Part shown: positions 1-8,704 of the stretch, in pieces
Position numbering within the stretch: the first letter of the stretch is position 1
Layout of the letters: the number at the start of each line of letters is the position of its first letter
Source of the DNA: JBGPIT01 sp041485125
GTDB lineage: Bacteria; Desulfobacterota; Binatia; UTPRO1
NCBI GenBank assembly: GCA_041485125.1
Contig: JBGPIT010000004.1
Location: 1 to 44,013 of the forward strand
Length of the DNA stretch: 44,013 nt
Direction: 5' to 3'
Notes under the pieces: generated by a model
Told to the model about the DNA's origin: nothing
The model's input: only the letters and a program-made list of their open reading frames with translations
Databases searched by the model: none
Position numbers and translations under genes: made by a program

Positions 1-350
1 CCGATGAGCTCGACGCCGTAGCGCTCGAGGACCCCGGCCTCGGCGATCTCGATCGCGAGGTTGAGGGCGGTCTGCCCGCCGATCGTCGGCAGCACCGCCT
101 GCGGCCGCTCGGCGGCGATGATCTGCTCGAGCGTGTCGGCCGTCATCGGCTCGATGTAGGTGCGGTCGGCGAACTCGGGGTCGGTCATGATCGTCGCCGG
201 GTTCGAGTTCACCAGGACGACGCGGTAGCCCTCCTCGCGCAGCGCCTTACACGCTTGGACGCCCGAATAGTCGAACTCGCACGCTTGACCGATCACGATC
301 GGCCCGGAGCCGATCAGCAGAATGGTGTGGAGGTCGGTTCGCTTCGGCAC
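1..350 (-). CDS. carB: Carbamoyl-phosphate synthase large subunit, N-terminal part (runs off the left edge)
   Basis: Only the first 116 or so codons are present; the gene continues beyond position 1. It starts at a GTG (348-350) two bases after the carA stop. The visible protein opens MPKRTDLHTILLIGSGP and continues through IGQACEFDYSG, the start of the first pre-ATP-grasp domain of CarB, and then NSNPATIMTDPE and PTIGGQTALNLA, all hallmark CarB segments. The enzyme uses ammonia delivered by CarA, bicarbonate and two ATP to make carbamoyl phosphate for pyrimidine and arginine synthesis. As last seen gene of the pyr operon it should share the PyrR-controlled leader at 5314-5423. Start is confident because the carA stop is adjacent and the protein begins like other CarB sequences. 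Confidence 0.95.
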   Translation of the reverse strand, partial: MPKRTDLHTILLIGSGPIVIGQACEFDYSGVQACKALREEGYRVVLVNSNPATIMTDPEFADRTYIEPMTADTLEQIIAAERPQAVLPTIGGQTALNLAIEIAEAGVLERYGVELI

Positions 351-352
351 CC

Positions 353-1567
353 TCAGCCTCGGGTCTTGCGGATCAGGTCGACGAAGCGACCGAAGAGATA
401 GCGCGCGTCGTGCGGGCCGGGAGACGCCTCCGGATGGTACTGCACCGAGAAGAGCGGCTCCTTGGTGTGGGCGAGCCCTTCGACCGTGCGATCGTTCAGG
501 TTCACGTGCGTCAGCTCGGCGAGACCGCGCAGCGAGTCGACGTCGACGGCGAAGCCGTGATTCTGCGACGTGATCTCGACCTTGCCGGTCGTCATGTCGA
601 GCACCGGATGGTTGGCGCCGTGGTGGCCGAACTTGAGCTTGTAGGTCCGACCGCCGAGCGCGAGGCCGAGGATCTGGTGGCCGAGGCAGATGCCGAAGAT
701 CGGCGTCTTGCCGATCAGCGCCGCGACGCTCTCGCGCGCGTAGGGCACCGCGTCCGGGTCGCCGGGACCGTTCGACAGGAAGACGCCGTCGGGCCGCTGC
801 GCGAGCACCTCGCCGGCCGGCGTCGTCGCGGGGACGACGCGCACGCGGCAGCCGCTCGCGACGAGGTTTCGTAGAATATTGAACTTGATGCCGTAGTCGT
901 ACGCGATCACGAACGGCCGCGTCACGGCGTCGACGATGGGCGTGCCGCTCGTGGCGCCCGTCGCCTCCGCCTCGGCCATCTCAGCCGAGCGCCACGTCCC
1001 CTCGCTCCAATCGTACGCCGCCGCGCACGTCACCTCGCGGACCAGGTCCCGTCCGACCAGACCCGGCCGTGCCTTCGCTTTCGCCACCACGCGCGCCGGG
1101 TCGAGATCGCCGGTCGAGATCACGCCTTCCTGCGCGCCGTAGGTGCGCAGGTGGCGCACCAGCGCGCGGGTGTCGACGTCGCCGATGCCGACGATGCCGT
1201 GCTCGGCCATGTAAGAGCCGAGACTCTGCTCGGCCCGCCAGCTGCTCGGCGGGTCCCAGTACTCGCGCACGATGAAGCCCGCGACGTAGGGCCGGTGCGA
1301 CTCGACGTCCTCCCGGTTCACCCCGACGTTGCCGATCTCCGGGTAGGTCATCGCAACCAGCTGCTCTTTGTAGGACGGGTCGGTCAGGATTTCCTGGTAG
1401 CCCGTCATCGCGGTGTTGAAGACGACCTCGCCGCCGGCCTCGCCCTCGGCGCCGAAGGCGGTGCCGTGGAACACGGTGCCGTCCGCGAGCGCGAGGATCG
1501 CGCCACGCACCGGACGATCTCCGCCGCGCCGGCTCGCGACGGCGGCGCTCGAGCTCGCGCCGCTCAT
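353..1567 (-). CDS. carA: Carbamoyl-phosphate synthase small (glutaminase) subunit
   Basis: 404 residues. The N-terminal CPSase small-chain domain begins near residue 21 (GAILALADGTVFHG, then FNTAMTGYQEILTDPSY). The class I glutamine amidotransferase domain occupies about 218-400, with catalytic nucleophile Cys294 in GICLGHQ and His378/Glu380 in YHPEASPGPHD. It hydrolyses glutamine and channels ammonia to CarB. The ATG start overlaps the pyrC stop as ATGA, so it is translationally coupled in the pyr operon. The first 20 residues are Ser/Ala/Arg-rich and not typical of the family; a later start cannot be excluded, but the ATGA overlap supports this one. All catalytic residues are intact. Confidence 0.96.
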   Translation of the reverse strand: MSGASSSAAVASRRGGDRPVRGAILALADGTVFHGTAFGAEGEAGGEVVFNTAMTGYQEILTDPSYKEQLVAMTYPEIGNVGVNREDVESHRPYVAGFIVREYWDPPSSWRAEQSLGSYMAEHGIVGIGDVDTRALVRHLRTYGAQEGVISTGDLDPARVVAKAKARPGLVGRDLVREVTCAAAYDWSEGTWRSAEMAEAEATGATSGTPIVDAVTRPFVIAYDYGIKFNILRNLVASGCRVRVVPATTPAGEVLAQRPDGVFLSNGPGDPDAVPYARESVAALIGKTPIFGICLGHQILGLALGGRTYKLKFGHHGANHPVLDMTTGKVEITSQNHGFAVDVDSLRGLAELTHVNLNDRTVEGLAHTKEPLFSVQYHPEASPGPHDARYLFGRFVDLIRKTRG

Positions 1568-2859
1568 CGCCGTCTTCGCTGGTCGACGTCACCGCGCAAA
1601 CGTCCGGCGAGACAGACGCCGACGGCGCGGCCGCGCAGCTCGGCGCCGTCGAAGGGCGTGTTGCGGCCGAGCGAGCGGAACGCCCGCGCATCGACCGTCC
1701 AGCGCAGATCCGGGTCGATCAACGTGACGTCGGCGACGGCGCCCTCGGTGAGGCGCCCGCTCTGCAATCCGAGAATGCGGGCCGGCGCGAAGCTGAGCGC
1801 GCGGATCGCCGCGTCGGCCGAGAGCACTCCGGCGTGGACGCAGGCGAGCGTCAGCGCGAGCGCGGTCTCGAGGCCGACGATGCCGAAGGGTGCGGTGCGA
1901 AGGTCGCGCGCTTTCTCGTCGGCGTGGTGCGGCGCATGGTCGGACGCGATCACCTCGATCGTACCGTCGGCGAGCCCACGTCTCACGGCCGCGACGTCTT
2001 CCTCCGAGCGCAGCGGCGGGTTCATCTTCGCGAGCGTGCCGTGGCGCAGGACCGCGTCGTGCGCGAGCGTGAAGTGATGCGGCGTCGCCTCGGCCGTCAC
2101 GGCGACGCCGCGCGCGCGGGCGTCGCGAATGCGGGCGATCCCCGCCGCGGTGCTGACGTGCGCGATGTGCACCGCTCCACCGGTCTCCGCCGCGAGCGCG
2201 CAATCGCGCGCGATCATGCGCTCCTCGGCCGCGCCGGGCATTCCCGGCACGCCCAGACGCTCCGCGATCGGGCCTGCGTCGACGACGCCGCCGCAGGCGA
2301 GCTCGGGATCCTCTTCGTGCGCGATGATCGGTGCGCCGACGCCGCGCGCGGCGACGAGCGCGCGCCGCATGACGTCGGCGCGGCGAATCGGCATGCCGTC
2401 GTCGGAGAACGCGACCGCCCCCGCGGCACGGAGCGCCACGAAGTCGGTGAGCTCCTCACCCGCGAGACCGCGCGTCACCGCCGCGATCGGCAACAGCCGT
2501 GGCCCGTCAACCTCGGCCGCCCGCGCCAGCATCCAGCGGGTGACGTCGGGCGTGTCGTTGACCGGCGAGGTGTTCGCCATGGCGGCGACCGCGGTGAAGC
2601 CGCCGATCGCCGCGGCGGCGAGACCGGTCGCGATCGTCTCCTTGTGCGCGCCCCCGGGCTCGCGCAGGTGGACGTGCATGTCGATCAGGCCTGGGGTGAT
2701 CCAGAGCCCCGCGGCGTCGATGGTCGCGCGTGCCGCCGGCGCACTCCCGGCCGGCGCGATGCCGACGATGCGGCCGGCGTCGATGCAGACGTCGGCGATC
2801 GCGTCGAAGCCGCGCCCGGGATCGAGCACGCGTCCGCCGGTCAGGGCGAGATCGATCAC
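1564..2859 (-). CDS. pyrC: Dihydroorotase
   Basis: 431 residues, the length of class I (Bacillus-type, PyrC/AllB-like) dihydroorotases. It cyclises N-carbamoyl-aspartate to dihydroorotate. Metal ligands are seen in DMHVHLREPG (His62, His64), AHEED, AHVST and SDHAPH; NTSPVND marks the substrate loop. The amidohydrolase barrel is framed by the usual N- and C-terminal beta-sandwich pieces (N-terminal LTGGRVLDPGRGF). The start is GTG (2857-2859), overlapping the stop of the upstream pyrB fusion gene as GTGA; its own stop overlaps the carA start. The last residues (VDQRRRR) are basic and probably disordered. The catalytic ligands are present, so this looks like the active enzyme and not the inactive pseudo-DHOase found with some class A ATCases. 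Confidence 0.94.
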   Translation of the reverse strand: MIDLALTGGRVLDPGRGFDAIADVCIDAGRIVGIAPAGSAPAARATIDAAGLWITPGLIDMHVHLREPGGAHKETIATGLAAAAIGGFTAVAAMANTSPVNDTPDVTRWMLARAAEVDGPRLLPIAAVTRGLAGEELTDFVALRAAGAVAFSDDGMPIRRADVMRRALVAARGVGAPIIAHEEDPELACGGVVDAGPIAERLGVPGMPGAAEERMIARDCALAAETGGAVHIAHVSTAAGIARIRDARARGVAVTAEATPHHFTLAHDAVLRHGTLAKMNPPLRSEEDVAAVRRGLADGTIEVIASDHAPHHADEKARDLRTAPFGIVGLETALALTLACVHAGVLSADAAIRALSFAPARILGLQSGRLTEGAVADVTLIDPDLRWTVDARAFRSLGRNTPFDGAELRGRAVGVCLAGRLRGDVDQRRRR

Positions 2860-4775
2860 GCCGCGGCCTTCGGATCGACGGTCGAGTAGATGACGACCTT
2901 GTCCTTGCGCTCGCGGTCGAGCTCGCGCAGGCGTACGCGCACCCGCTCGTAGGGCGCGGTCGGCAGGTGCTTACCGACGTAGGTCGGCTTGATCGGCAGC
3001 TGGCGATGCCCGCGATCGATCAGGACCGCGAGGCGCGCCGCACGCGGACGGCCGCCGCGCCAGATCACGGTCAAGGCTTCCTTGACGGTCCAGCCGCTGT
3101 TGATGACGTCGTCGACGAGGACGACCAGACGGTCGGCGACCTCGACCGGCGGGTCGCTCTCGCTCTCGGTCCCCGGCCAGCGCCGAATGGTCTGCGCGCC
3201 GCCGTGCACGTCGATCACGCCGACGTCGATCGCGGCGCCGCGCCGCTCCTGGATGAGGTCGGCGATGCGCCGGGCGATGAACGCGCCGGCCGTCTTGATG
3301 CCGATCACGACCAGGTCTTTCAGCTCGGCGGAGTCGGCGAGGATCGCGTCGGTGAGCGCGCGGATGCTGGCGTCGATCTGCGCCGCGTCCATGATCGATT
3401 TCTGCGGCCCGAGCTTGTACGGCTTGAAGCCCGCCTCCTCCGCCTGCTTCACCGAGTCGAAGATCACCAAGCCGTCGTCGCGCGCCCACGCGTCGAGGTA
3501 GCCGTACATGGGCTCCTCGTAGACGTGGAAGTGCTTGGAGCGCCGGTTGCCGATCACCTGGATGCGCACCTCGTGGTCGCAATAGAGGCACACCAGATGC
3601 GCCCGCCCCGCCGGCTCGCGGTGCAAGCGGAAGCGCTGATCGGAGAGCACTTCCTCGCGGCGCGTGATGCAGTTCGGGTTGCCGCACAGCGACCCGACGC
3701 GCAGCGCACCGGCCTCGGGAGGGGCGCGCCGGCCGCGGGCAGCCCCACCGCGCTGCTCGAGCACGAACGTGATCAGCGCCATGCGCACCGGCACGCCCAC
3801 GGCGGCCTGGCGGAAGTAGATGCTGCGCGGATCGCGGTCGAGGGTGGCGGAGATCTCGCCGGTGCGCGGTAGCGGGTGCATCAGGAGGGTGTTTCGCATG
3901 GTCGGATCCTGGAACGTCTCGGTGTCGACGCGCAGGTAGTCGCCGTCGTCGTCGGCGTCGCCCTCACGTCGCTCGCGCTGCTGGCGCGTCATGTAGAGCG
4001 CGTCGAGCGTGATCGGCTCCGGGCTCGTGAGCCGCGCACCCAAGTCGAATTCGACGTCGGTGAAGAGCGCGAGCTGATGCGGCTTCGCCGGCGTGAGGTA
4101 GAGCGCGTGCACGTCGCGGGCGAGGGCGCGCAGATCCTCGGCGCGCGCGACGGTCGGCCGGTAGCCGTGCTCCTCGGCAAGGCTCTCGAGCAACCACTCG
4201 GGAAACTCGAGCCCGCGCGCCGGCACGATCACGATGTTCGCGCCGAAGCGCGCCAGCGCGCGCACCAGCGAGTGCACGGTGCGACCGCGTTTGAGGTCGC
4301 CGCCGACCGCGACGGTGAGCCCTTTGAGCGAGCCCTTGGCGCGCTTCAGCGTGTACAGATCGCAGAGCGTCTGCGTCGGATGTTCGTGGCTGCCGTCGCC
4401 GGCGTTGATCACCGGCACGTCGGCGTGCTCGGCGGCGAGCCGCGCCGCCCCGTCCCAGAAATGCCGGAGCACGATCAGATCGGCGTAGCTCGAGACCACC
4501 GTCGCGGTGTCGGCGAGCGTCTCGCCCTTCACGGCCGAGGAGCTCTTCATGTCCGACGCGCTGATCACCGCGCCGCCGAGGCGCCACATGGCGGCCTCGA
4601 ACGACAAGCGGGTGCGGGTGCTCGGCTCGTAGAAGAGGGTCGCCATGATCTCGCCGCTCGCCGCGTGGAGCGCCTCGCCGCGCGCGAGCCGCTCTTCCAT
4701 CGCCTCGGCGCGACGGAAGATCTCCTCGATCTCCTCGTTGGCGAGATCCCCGATCGCGAGCACGTCACGGGTCAT
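2856..4775 (-). CDS. pyrB: Aspartate carbamoyltransferase fused to a PyrI-type zinc site and a PyrR-like phosphoribosyltransferase domain
   Basis: 639 residues, about twice the usual PyrB length (~310). Residues 1-340 form a complete catalytic chain: STRTR 52-56, Ser80 and Lys83 (80s loop, KGETLADT), Arg104, HPTQ 132-135, Arg165 (GRTVHSL), Arg264/Gln266, HPLPR 300-304. Residues 360-403 carry CxxxxC (Cys364, Cys369, in CGNPNCI) and CxxC (Cys396, Cys399, in CLYCDHEV), the exact spacing style of the zinc domain of E. coli PyrI, but the ~100-residue nucleotide-binding half of PyrI is absent. Residues 413-457 resemble an Ada-type metal-binding segment without its cysteines (IFDSVKQAEEAGFKPYKLGP). 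Residues 460-639 match PyrR: GIKTAGAFIARR, PRPP loop VVLVDDVINSGWT (551-563; Asp555/Asp556), DRGHRQLPIKPTYVGK (588-602). The PyrR RNA-binding/ITLYRDD segment is diverged. ATG overlaps the pyrR stop. Catalysis is secure; a sensory or structural role of the tail is inferred. Confidence 0.9.
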   Translation of the reverse strand: MTRDVLAIGDLANEEIEEIFRRAEAMEERLARGEALHAASGEIMATLFYEPSTRTRLSFEAAMWRLGGAVISASDMKSSSAVKGETLADTATVVSSYADLIVLRHFWDGAARLAAEHADVPVINAGDGSHEHPTQTLCDLYTLKRAKGSLKGLTVAVGGDLKRGRTVHSLVRALARFGANIVIVPARGLEFPEWLLESLAEEHGYRPTVARAEDLRALARDVHALYLTPAKPHQLALFTDVEFDLGARLTSPEPITLDALYMTRQQRERREGDADDDGDYLRVDTETFQDPTMRNTLLMHPLPRTGEISATLDRDPRSIYFRQAAVGVPVRMALITFVLEQRGGAARGRRAPPEAGALRVGSLCGNPNCITRREEVLSDQRFRLHREPAGRAHLVCLYCDHEVRIQVIGNRRSKHFHVYEEPMYGYLDAWARDDGLVIFDSVKQAEEAGFKPYKLGPQKSIMDAAQIDASIRALTDAILADSAELKDLVVIGIKTAGAFIARRIADLIQERRGAAIDVGVIDVHGGAQTIRRWPGTESESDPPVEVADRLVVLVDDVINSGWTVKEALTVIWRGGRPRAARLAVLIDRGHRQLPIKPTYVGKHLPTAPYERVRVRLRELDRERKDKVVIYSTVDPKAAA

Positions 4776-5305
4776 CGCAGGGTCACCTCATCGGCGCCGT
4801 CGACCTCGCGCAGGCGCACGTGCACGCGCCGCGGCTCCGCCGCAGGGACGTTCTGACCGACGTAGTCGGCCCGGATCGGAACCTCGCGGTTGCCGCGGTC
4901 GACGAGCGCGGCGACCTGGATCTCGCGCGGCCGCCCGAGGCCGCCGAGCACGTCGAGCGCGACGCGGACCGTGCGTCCGGTCGACACCACGTCGTCGACC
5001 AGGACGACCACACGCTCGTCGATCGGCGTCGGCACGTCGGTCGCGGTGACCTCGATGCGCTCGCGCGGCTGCTCGACGTCGTCGCGATAGGGCGTGATGT
5101 CGATCGATCCGACCGGCACCGTGACGCCGGCGAGATCGTGCAGCTTCGCCGCGATGCGGCCCGCGATCTGGATACCGCGCGAGCGAATGCCGACGAGCAT
5201 CACCTGCTCGATCTTCCGATTGCGCTCGATAATCTCGTGCGCCAAGCGGGAGACCGCGCGCTGGATGGCAGCGGCATCGAGAAGGATCGTTGGATTGTCG
5301 GACAC
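4772..5305 (-). CDS. pyrR: PyrR: pyr operon RNA-binding attenuator / uracil phosphoribosyltransferase
   Basis: 177 residues, normal PyrR length. Opens SDNPTILLDAAAIQRA, then HEIIERN and LVGIRSRGIQIA; ITPYRDD at 70-76; PRPP-binding loop VVVLVDDVVSTGRT at 99-112; DRGNREVPIRADYVGQ near the C-terminus. PyrR binds a conserved leader RNA hairpin when UMP is high and favours termination; many also have weak UPRT activity. The cognate RNA element is visible upstream (5389-5423), so regulation of this operon by its own first gene is well supported. Start GTG at 5303-5305; the only G-rich Shine-Dalgarno candidate (about 5320-5326) lies inside the attenuator stem, so ribosome access may also be controlled. 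The stop overlaps the pyrB start as ATGA. Confidence 0.95.
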   Translation of the reverse strand: MSDNPTILLDAAAIQRAVSRLAHEIIERNRKIEQVMLVGIRSRGIQIAGRIAAKLHDLAGVTVPVGSIDITPYRDDVEQPRERIEVTATDVPTPIDERVVVLVDDVVSTGRTVRVALDVLGGLGRPREIQVAALVDRGNREVPIRADYVGQNVPAAEPRRVHVRLREVDGADEVTLR

Positions 5306-5313
5306 GTTAGACG

Positions 5314-5347
5314 AAAAAGCCCCCCCGGCCGGGGCCGGGAGGGCTTT
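5314..5347 (-). terminator. Intrinsic terminator acting as attenuator of the pyr operon
   Basis: Read on the minus strand: AAAGCCC-TCCCGGCC, a tiny loop, then GGCCGGG-GGGGCTTTTT, a GC-rich stem of about 14 pairs (one G-T) ending in five T. It lies between the promoter and the pyrR start, 8 nt from the GTG, and downstream of the PyrR-binding hairpin. This is the layout of PyrR-dependent transcription attenuation. The 3' arm holds the G-run that would serve as pyrR ribosome binding site, so the same stem could also block translation. Confidence 0.88.
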
Positions 5348-5388
5348 CGAACGAGTGAAACCCGAACGTGGAGAGGGTCACCGGACCG

Positions 5389-5423
5389 ACCTTTCCTGAC
5401 CTCGCAGGGTCAGATTAAAAGGT
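5389..5423 (-). promoter_or_regulatory. PyrR-binding leader RNA hairpin (anti-antiterminator)
   Basis: Minus-strand RNA shows an outer stem ACCUUU/AAAGGU, an internal loop beginning UAAU, an inner 6-bp stem CUGACC/GGUCAG and a hexaloop CUGCGA. The inner part CCCUGCGAGGUC fits the known PyrR recognition consensus UCCNGNGAGGYU at nearly every fixed position, and the outer stem plus purine internal loop match the Bacillus binding loops. It begins immediately at the predicted transcription start and precedes the attenuator at 5314-5347. Confidence 0.88.
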
Positions 5424-5431
5424 GCCCAGAC

Positions 5432-5460
5432 TACGTACGCTCCGCTGTCGAGCATGTCAA
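5432..5460 (-). promoter_or_regulatory. Promoter of the pyr operon
   Basis: Minus strand: perfect -35 TTGACA (5455-5460), 17-bp spacer, then TACGTA (5432-5437) as a weak -10. Predicted start near 5425, so the transcript would begin with the PyrR hairpin and have a leader of about 120 nt. The -35 is convincing, the -10 is not. Confidence 0.6.
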
Positions 5461-5723
5461 GCCAAGTGCGCCCCTTGCGGCGCTCTCGGAGGCGTCCGTA
5501 TCGCTTCGTTAACGCAACGACGGCGCGACCTGATGCTGACCGGACGGTCCGCCCGCGACCTCGCCTTGAGATCGTGACCACGATCTGCGATGAATTTCCC
5601 GGCGCCGATGCGGCGCGCGACACGGTCGAAGCCTTGGGTGCCGCGGTCACAGCTCACGGCACGGCGCGCTCGCAGCTCTGAAGAACCAGCCGGTACCGGC
5701 GACCACCAAAGGACTCCGCCACG
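5461..5723. other. Gene-free stretch between the divergent pyr operon and kinase gene
   Basis: With the pyr leader this makes a 418-bp interval without a supported gene. A 75-codon plus-strand frame (5454-5681) is Arg-rich at its start, has no recognisable domain and ends in a stop before the kinase start, so it is not called. I see no clear promoter, hairpin or RNA gene in 5461-5700. Confidence 0.5.
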
Positions 5724-6752
5724 ATGAACGAGGGGCTCGTGTTGCTTGCGCCCGATGGCTCACCCCAATTCGCGACGACCCGGACCTACGAGCTCTTCGG
5801 GTGCGCGACCCTCGACGACCTCCGCCGGCGCTGGACGGACCTCGGCGAGCCGGCGCGGACGGCGCTCGAGCACCTGGCGGAGAGCGGCGTGACGCCGCCG
5901 CCGATCCACGTCGAGGTCGCGACTGCCGGAGGACCGCGCCGCTTGCGCCTCGACATCGAACGCGCCAGGGCGGCAAGCGCCGAGGGCGCCGCGAGGACGG
6001 CCGGCTACGCCGCGATCGTGCGCGATCGCGACCTCGCCGACGCGGTCGAGACGGACCTCCGGCTGGCAACGCACCTGCGCGCGCTGTCACGTCTGTCGGG
6101 GGCGATCGCGCACGACATGAAGGCGCCGCTCGCGGCGGTCCTGTTGCATCTCGAGTTGCTGCGCGGCACGTTGGACGACGATCGTGAGGGACAGGCACCC
6201 CGCGAGCGCCGGCTCCGCTACGTCGGCGTCATGAAGGACGAGCTGGGGCGTCTGAATCGGGCCCTCACATCGCTTTTCACCCAGACCGCGCTGCGCTCGG
6301 AAGCGTGGGAAACCTTCGACCTGCGTGATCTCGTCCACGAGCTCGAGTTTCTGATCCGTCCGCAGGCGCAACGACAAGGCATCGCCCTCGAGCTGTCGCC
6401 GGGCGATGGCGTCGCGACGATGCGAGGCCATCGCGACGCGATCAAGCACGCGATGCTCAACGTCGCCGTGAACGCGCTCGAAGCGATGCCGGACGGAGGC
6501 CGCCTGCAGATTACGCTCGAGCCGAAGGACGACGCGCTGGCGCTCTCGATGCGCGATACCGGAAGCGGCATTCCGGACGACGTGCTCCCGCGCATTTTCG
6601 ATCTCCGCTTCACCACCAAGCCGGCCGGCTGCGGCATGGGGCTCTACGTGACGCGCTCGGTCCTCGAGCTCCACGGCGGCGCGATCCGCACCGAGCCCGC
6701 GACGGAGGGCGCGTGCTTCCGCCTCGACCTGCCGAAGGCGGCGGAAGCCTGA
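5724..6752 (+). CDS. Cytoplasmic PAS-domain sensor histidine kinase (NtrB-like)
   Basis: 342 residues with no membrane segment. Residues 1-105 look like a short PAS domain (MNEGLVLLAPDGSPQFA). The HisKA dimerisation domain holds phospho-acceptor His130 in SGAIAHDMKAPLA. The ATPase domain has an N-box around Asn250 (NVAVNALEAMPDGG), DTGSGI 278-283 and GCGMGL 302-307. ATG is preceded by AAGGA about nine bases upstream. It is followed 2 nt later by an NtrC-family regulator, so the two form a two-component pair. The PAS domain starts very abruptly at the first codon, but an in-frame stop at 5679-5681 rules out a long extension. The signal sensed cannot be read from sequence. Confidence 0.92.
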   Translation: MNEGLVLLAPDGSPQFATTRTYELFGCATLDDLRRRWTDLGEPARTALEHLAESGVTPPPIHVEVATAGGPRRLRLDIERARAASAEGAARTAGYAAIVRDRDLADAVETDLRLATHLRALSRLSGAIAHDMKAPLAAVLLHLELLRGTLDDDREGQAPRERRLRYVGVMKDELGRLNRALTSLFTQTALRSEAWETFDLRDLVHELEFLIRPQAQRQGIALELSPGDGVATMRGHRDAIKHAMLNVAVNALEAMPDGGRLQITLEPKDDALALSMRDTGSGIPDDVLPRIFDLRFTTKPAGCGMGLYVTRSVLELHGGAIRTEPATEGACFRLDLPKAAEA

Positions 6753-6754
6753 CG

Positions 6755-8095
<1,341 letters not shown>

Positions 8096-8097
8096 TG

Positions 8098-8125
8098 CGG
8101 CAGGAGCGCCGGCGCGCTCCTGCCG
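8098..8125. terminator. Perfect 12-bp hairpin between convergent genes
   Basis: CGGCAGGAGCGC, loop CGGC, then the exact reverse complement. It sits 3 nt after the response regulator stop and 14 nt past the end of the convergent lipoprotein gene. No T-run on either side, so it is a bidirectional terminator or transcript-end stabiliser only by position. Confidence 0.6.
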
Positions 8126-8139
8126 AGGACGCGCCAAGC

Positions 8140-8361
8140 TCAGTCTTTCGCGTCGTCCACCGCGCGGTCGACCGCTCGACCGGCCTTCTCGACCGGTCCC
8201 TTCGGGTGGATCGCGTCACTGACCTTGTCCGCGGCCTTGTCGAGCTTTTCGCCGGCGCGTTCGGCGGGCCCTTTGCTCTCGCAGCCGACGGTACCGAACG
8301 CGACCGCCGCGCCGAGAATCAATCCAGACATCACGGAAACGAAACGTCGTGAAGCAGCCAT
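8140..8361 (-). CDS. Small lipoprotein with duplicated KGP-(A/V)E(R/K)AG motif
   Basis: 73 residues from the ATG at 8361, which has an ideal Shine-Dalgarno (AGGAGG, 5 nt upstream); an upstream in-frame start at 8394 lacks one. Signal peptide MAASRRFVSVMSGLILGAAV ends in a lipobox with Cys27 (GTVGC). The mature part is a short, charged, predicted helical peptide containing two copies of a motif: KGPAERAGEKLD and KGPVEKAGRAVD. This composition resembles small stress-related envelope lipoproteins (entericidin/BTCP-like surroundings), but I assign no function. It follows the DUF1328 gene by 16 nt, so the two probably share the sigma-54-type promoter at 8618-8634. Confidence 0.78.
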   Translation of the reverse strand: MAASRRFVSVMSGLILGAAVAFGTVGCESKGPAERAGEKLDKAADKVSDAIHPKGPVEKAGRAVDRAVDDAKD

Positions 8362-8377
8362 CGATCCTCCTCGAACG

Positions 8378-8545
8378 TTACGGGACGGGCGCACTTCGCC
8401 CGGTGAGCAGCGCGATCACGATGAAGATCACCGCGACCACGACGAAGATGTAGCCGATCTCGGCCGACATGCCGGCGACGCCACGGAAGCCGAGGACCGC
8501 CGCGATCAACGCGATCACGAAAAACGTCAGCGCCCATTGCAGCAT
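8378..8545 (-). CDS. DUF1328 (UPF0391) small membrane protein
   Basis: 55 residues: MLQWALTFFVIALIAAVLGF, then RGVAGMSAEIGYIF and a second hydrophobic segment ending LLTGRSAPVP. Two membrane helices with a short GVAG loop are typical of the UPF0391/DUF1328 family (YtjA), whose members are often stress-induced but of unknown function. The ATG at 8545 has AAGGAG upstream. It is encoded inside a long antisense open frame that is otherwise not a gene. Probably the first gene of a two-gene unit with the lipoprotein. Confidence 0.9.
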   Translation of the reverse strand: MLQWALTFFVIALIAAVLGFRGVAGMSAEIGYIFVVVAVIFIVIALLTGRSAPVP

Positions 8546-8617
8546 ACGATTCTCCTTTCGTGCACAGACCGGCGATCGTAGATGCCGGCTTGAACGGTAC
8601 GATCTCTGCGGCAGCAT

Positions 8618-8634
8618 AGCTGGAACTGTGCCAC
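8618..8634 (-). promoter_or_regulatory. Sigma-54-type promoter (-24/-12) upstream of the DUF1328 gene
   Basis: Minus strand GTGGCACAGTTCCAGCT: TGGCAC with GG and GC separated by exactly 10 bases, matching the -24 half fully and the GC of the -12 half (consensus TTGCA/T is CAGCT here). It lies about 73 bp before the DUF1328 ATG and in the neighbourhood of an NtrC-family activator. A chance match to a short motif remains possible. Confidence 0.6.
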
Positions 8635-8704
8635 GTCGAATGGCGCGCAACTCCGCGACAGGACGAGTGCGCCGTCGCTCCGCGCCGGGCGCGCGGATGA
8701 GCAC

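Noticed and set aside
2730..3872. 380-codon plus-strand open frame antisense to the pyrB fusion gene
   Set aside because: It mirrors a well-supported gene, is Arg/Asp/His-skewed as expected for antisense frames in GC-rich DNA, and shows no domain.
5454..5681. 75-codon plus-strand frame upstream of and in frame with the histidine kinase
   Set aside because: Ends in a stop before the kinase, has an Arg-rich start, no ribosome site and no recognisable domain; part of it overlaps the pyr promoter.
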